Source of the DNA: an uncultured Aeromicrobium sp.
GTDB lineage: Bacteria > Actinomycetota > Actinomycetes > Propionibacteriales > Nocardioidaceae
NCBI RefSeq assembly: GCF_946221465.1
Contig: NZ_CAMJVP010000004.1
Span: forward strand, 1 to 40,777
Reading direction: 5' to 3'
Length of the DNA: 40,777 bases
Positions 38,254 to 40,777 of this stretch are shown piece after piece. Position 1 is the stretch's first letter; every line of letters begins with the position of its first letter. Position numbers and translations under genes: made by a program. The notes below the pieces were generated by a model. That model saw only the letters and a list, made by a program, of their open reading frames with translations, did no database searches and was not told the DNA's origin.

Positions 38254-40440
38254 GTGGCGAGAACTCGCAAGAAGACGACGCAGAAGCGCGGACCGCTGCG
38301 CCGTATCAGCGGTCGCGGACCCTGGCCGGTCAAGGTCCTGCGCTGGCTGCTGTTTCTGGGCGTCGTCGGACTCGTGACGGGAACGGCGGCCTTCGCCGCC
38401 GCCTATGCGGTCATCAAGATCCCCGACCCCAACGCTGACTTCCAGACGCAGCGTACCGACGTCTTCTTCTCCGACGGAACCACCAAGATCGGCAGCTTCT
38501 CCACGCAGGACCGCGTGATGCTGAGCTACGACGAGATTCCCGCGGTGATGAAGGACGCCGCCATCGCCGCGGAGGATCGCACCTTCTGGGACAACCAGGG
38601 CATCGATGTGCGCGGCATCATCCGCGCGCTGCGCGACAACACCCGGAGCGGGCAGATCACTGGTGGTGGCTCCACCATCACGCAGCAGTACGTCAAGATC
38701 CTCTATCTCACCCAGGAGCAGACGTACACGCGCAAGCTCAAGGAAGCCGTCCTCTCCATCAAGATCGACAACCAGCGCAGCAAGGAGGAGATCCTCGAGG
38801 GCTACCTCAACACCATCTACTTCGGCAACGGCGCCTACGGCGTCGAGGTGGCGGCCAACAACTACTTCGCCAAGCCAGCCGCCGAGCTCACGGTGCCCGA
38901 AGCCGCGTACCTCGCGACCGTCATCAACAACCCCTCGTACTACAACCCCTACACCGAGGGCGCGGCCGAGCGGATCCTCCCGCGGTACAACTACGTGATC
39001 GACGGCATGGTCAGCTCCGGCTCACTGTCGGCCGAGGAGGCCGCGCAGTACAGGGACGTGCTTCCGGCGTTCGCGCCCCAGCAGAATCGGAACAGGTTCG
39101 AGGGGCCGAACGGGTACCTGCTCGAGCTCGTCCAGCGACACATGGAGCGGCTGCAGTTCACCGACTACGAGATCAACGGTGGCGGCCTGAAGATCGTCAC
39201 GACCTTCGACAAGTCGATGCAGGACGCCGCGATCGCGGCTGTCAACCAGGTGCGTCCGGAGGGCCTGGACGAGCTCAATGAGGCTCTCGTCTCGGTCGAA
39301 CCCGGCACCGGCGCGGTCCGGGCGATGTACGGCGGACCCGATTACCTGCAGAAGCAGTTCAACTGGGCAGTGCGCGGAACCCAGCCGGGGTCGACCTTCA
39401 AGGCGTTCGCGGTCGTGGCTGCTCTGGAAAACGGCTACAGCCTGCAAACTCGGCTCAACGGCAACTCGCCGCTGCGGATCGGCAACGACACGATCGTCAA
39501 CCAGGGCGACAGCGGCGGCCGGTCCTACGGCTACATCTCGCTGCGGCAGGCGACCGCCAACTCGGTCAACACCGCGTTCGTCGACCTCACCGACCAGATG
39601 GAGGACGGTCCGCAGAAGATCCTCGACGCAGCGGGCCGCGCCGGCATCCCGCAGTCGACTCTCGACACGATTGATCCAGTTATCGGAGTCTCGCTTGGCT
39701 ACGAGAACGTCGCCCCGGTGGACATGGCCAATGGTTTTGCCACGCTCGCGGCCGGCGGCAACCGTGCCGAGTGGTACATCATCGAGTCGGTGACTGACGC
39801 GAACGGCCAGCCACAGCATCAGCACAGCCCCAACGTCAAGCAGACCATCGCTCCGGACGTCGCTGGGGACACGGTGGCCGCTCTCCAGGCGGTCGTGCAG
39901 AACGGCTCGGGCACGCGGGCACGCACCCAGTGTCCGACCGCCGGCAAGACGGGGACGGCGACGGCGACCGACGCGAACGGCCAGAACGAGCGGGTCTCAT
40001 CGTCCTGGTTCATCGGCATGACGCCCAAGCTCGTCACCGCGGTGATGTTCAACCGCGAGCCGGGCAACGGCCAGCTGCGCGGTTATCTCAACCCGTTCTT
40101 CGGCGGCACGTACCCGGCGCAGACCTTCCAGGCGTATCAGCGTCAGGTGATCGACCCGGACGACTGCGGCGAGTTCCCCGAGCCGGGTAACATCCGCGCC
40201 GAGCAGGGCACCATCTACACCCCGCCCCCACCGCCTCCGGCGCCCGAACCCGAGCCGACACCAGCGCCGACTACGCCAGTTGAGCCGCCTCCGACGCCTG
40301 AACCCGTGCCAGACCCGCCCGCAGGCGGCGGACCCGGGGCCGGTAACGACGCGACAGGTGGTGGCGGCCCGGACGCGGACGGTGGCGGACCCGGGGCCGG
40401 TAACGACACAGCGGGGTCCCCGCCGACACCGAACGGGTGA
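38254..40440 (+). CDS. Class A penicillin-binding protein (transglycosylase-transpeptidase)
   Basis: Bifunctional peptidoglycan synthase, 728 residues. Cytosolic basic N-terminus, one membrane helix (about 30-52), a GT51 glycosyltransferase domain with EDRTFWDNQGID (107-118), GGSTITQQ (138-145) and RKLKEA (160-165), and a transpeptidase domain with STFK (380-383), SVN (437-439) and KTG (565-567), all complete. The C-terminal 75 residues are Pro/Gly-rich, partly duplicated, and presumably cross the cell wall. GTG start with AAGGGAAA 6-12 bases upstream. Divergent from padR-ino1. Confidence 0.95.
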   Translation: MARTRKKTTQKRGPLRRISGRGPWPVKVLRWLLFLGVVGLVTGTAAFAAAYAVIKIPDPNADFQTQRTDVFFSDGTTKIGSFSTQDRVMLSYDEIPAVMKDAAIAAEDRTFWDNQGIDVRGIIRALRDNTRSGQITGGGSTITQQYVKILYLTQEQTYTRKLKEAVLSIKIDNQRSKEEILEGYLNTIYFGNGAYGVEVAANNYFAKPAAELTVPEAAYLATVINNPSYYNPYTEGAAERILPRYNYVIDGMVSSGSLSAEEAAQYRDVLPAFAPQQNRNRFEGPNGYLLELVQRHMERLQFTDYEINGGGLKIVTTFDKSMQDAAIAAVNQVRPEGLDELNEALVSVEPGTGAVRAMYGGPDYLQKQFNWAVRGTQPGSTFKAFAVVAALENGYSLQTRLNGNSPLRIGNDTIVNQGDSGGRSYGYISLRQATANSVNTAFVDLTDQMEDGPQKILDAAGRAGIPQSTLDTIDPVIGVSLGYENVAPVDMANGFATLAAGGNRAEWYIIESVTDANGQPQHQHSPNVKQTIAPDVAGDTVAALQAVVQNGSGTRARTQCPTAGKTGTATATDANGQNERVSSSWFIGMTPKLVTAVMFNREPGNGQLRGYLNPFFGGTYPAQTFQAYQRQVIDPDDCGEFPEPGNIRAEQGTIYTPPPPPPAPEPEPTPAPTTPVEPPPTPEPVPDPPAGGGPGAGNDATGGGGPDADGGGPGAGNDTAGSPPTPNG
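40327..40407 (+). repeat. 24-base direct repeat in the PBP C-terminal tail
   Basis: The 24 bases at 40327-40350 recur exactly at 40384-40407, 57 bases apart. Both encode the phrase GGPGAGND within the Gly/Asp-rich tail. It lies next to a Pro-rich stretch (PPPPPPAPEPEPTPAP), so tail length may vary between strains. Confidence 0.85.
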
Positions 40441-40478
40441 GTTGAGAGGCGCTCATCTGTTCAGCGAGCAGTGCCGGC

Positions 40479-40777
40479 TCAGACGTCGATGATGTGGTCG
40501 AAGCTGGCGATGGTGAAGCGGACCGCGGCGCGGACGGTGTCGCCGACCTCGGGCGGTGTCACATCGGCCGGCAGGAACACCATGCTCGCCTGCATATGTG
40601 GCGGCTCGGCGAACCAGCGCTGCTTGCCGGCGATCGTGAACGGTGACAGCGCCAGTCCCGCGGCGGCGAGTCCGCCCCTGGCCAGCGACTTACCCCGTTC
40701 GATCGGACTGGCAACCGCCCGCGGGGCCTCCAGGCCGACACCATGGCTCGTGCCCCCGGCGATGACCAGCACGTGCC
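40479..40777 (-). CDS. Probable alanine-racemase-like protein, C-terminal part (cut by window end)
   Basis: Last 98 residues of a minus-strand protein; the stop is at 40479-40481 and the gene runs past position 40777. The readable part (HVLVIAGGTSHGVGLEAPRA, then ALSPFTIAGKQRWFAEPPHMQASMVFLPADVTPPEVGDTV, ending ASFDHIIDV) resembles, from memory, the C-terminal domain of actinobacterial alanine-racemase-like PLP proteins, but the PLP lysine and the rest of the fold are outside the window. Convergent with the PBP gene, 38 bases away, with no clear hairpin between. Confidence 0.45.
   Translation of the reverse strand, partial: HVLVIAGGTSHGVGLEAPRAVASPIERGKSLARGGLAAAGLALSPFTIAGKQRWFAEPPHMQASMVFLPADVTPPEVGDTVRAAVRFTIASFDHIIDV

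Noticed and set aside
1..40777. CRISPR array, rRNA genes or tRNA genes
   Set aside because: I saw no regularly spaced repeats, no rRNA-like conserved stretches and no complete tRNA cloverleaf.

Overview
This window comes from the chromosome of a high-GC Gram-positive bacterium (Actinomycetota) and is centred on the replication origin. The evidence is the order gyrB-dciA-recF-gnd-dnaN-[oriC]-dnaA-rpmH-rnpA-yidD-yidC-jag-rsmG-parA-parB, the visibly GC-rich coding sequence with frequent GTG starts, and actinobacterial marker families (DUF6049, a pseudokinase beside MurJ, polyphosphate glucokinase, Ino1 with PadR). A gnd gene between dnaN and recF and the SipW-type secretion locus fit Micrococcales or a related order, but I cannot name a genus.

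Layout. 1-7448, minus strand: gyrB (cut by the window start), dciA, recF, gnd, dnaN and dnaA, interrupted by one plus-strand PAP2 phosphatase gene. The dnaN-dnaA gap (5565-5963) carries a cluster of DnaA-box-like 9-mers and is the best oriC candidate; a second box cluster lies upstream of dnaA. 7846-12619, plus strand: rpmH, rnpA, yidD, yidC, jag, rsmG, a possible 40-codon gene, parA and parB, with two parS sites. A perfect hairpin terminator separates parB from the convergent trxB-trxA. 14072-20941, minus strand: a cell-envelope and RNA block of a MurJ-associated pseudokinase, murJ, a DUF6049 membrane-anchored protein, and the CCA-adding enzyme.

20991-22790 is a decay zone: the C-terminal stump of an amidohydrolase, short direct repeats, a broken IS3-type element, and a LacI-type regulator that is frameshifted, internally deleted and truncated. 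22897-29685 (minus) is a tightly overlapping operon livF-livG-acyl-CoA synthetase-livH-livM-livK, divergent from a TetR-type regulator with a palindromic operator between them. It looks like uptake plus CoA activation of a carboxylic acid. Next come ppgK and a DUF808 membrane protein.

32317-35638 (plus) is the most unusual part: a compact five-gene locus with two SipW/ER-type signal peptidases, two proteins with SipW-type (alternate) signal peptides, and one LPRTG sortase-anchored protein. The last peptidase is fused to a C-terminal region that itself resembles a SipW substrate. I read it as a self-contained export and surface-assembly cassette. The window ends with a sugar O-acetyltransferase, a padR-ino1 operon, a class A penicillin-binding protein, and the C-terminal end of a probable alanine-racemase-like protein cut by the window edge.
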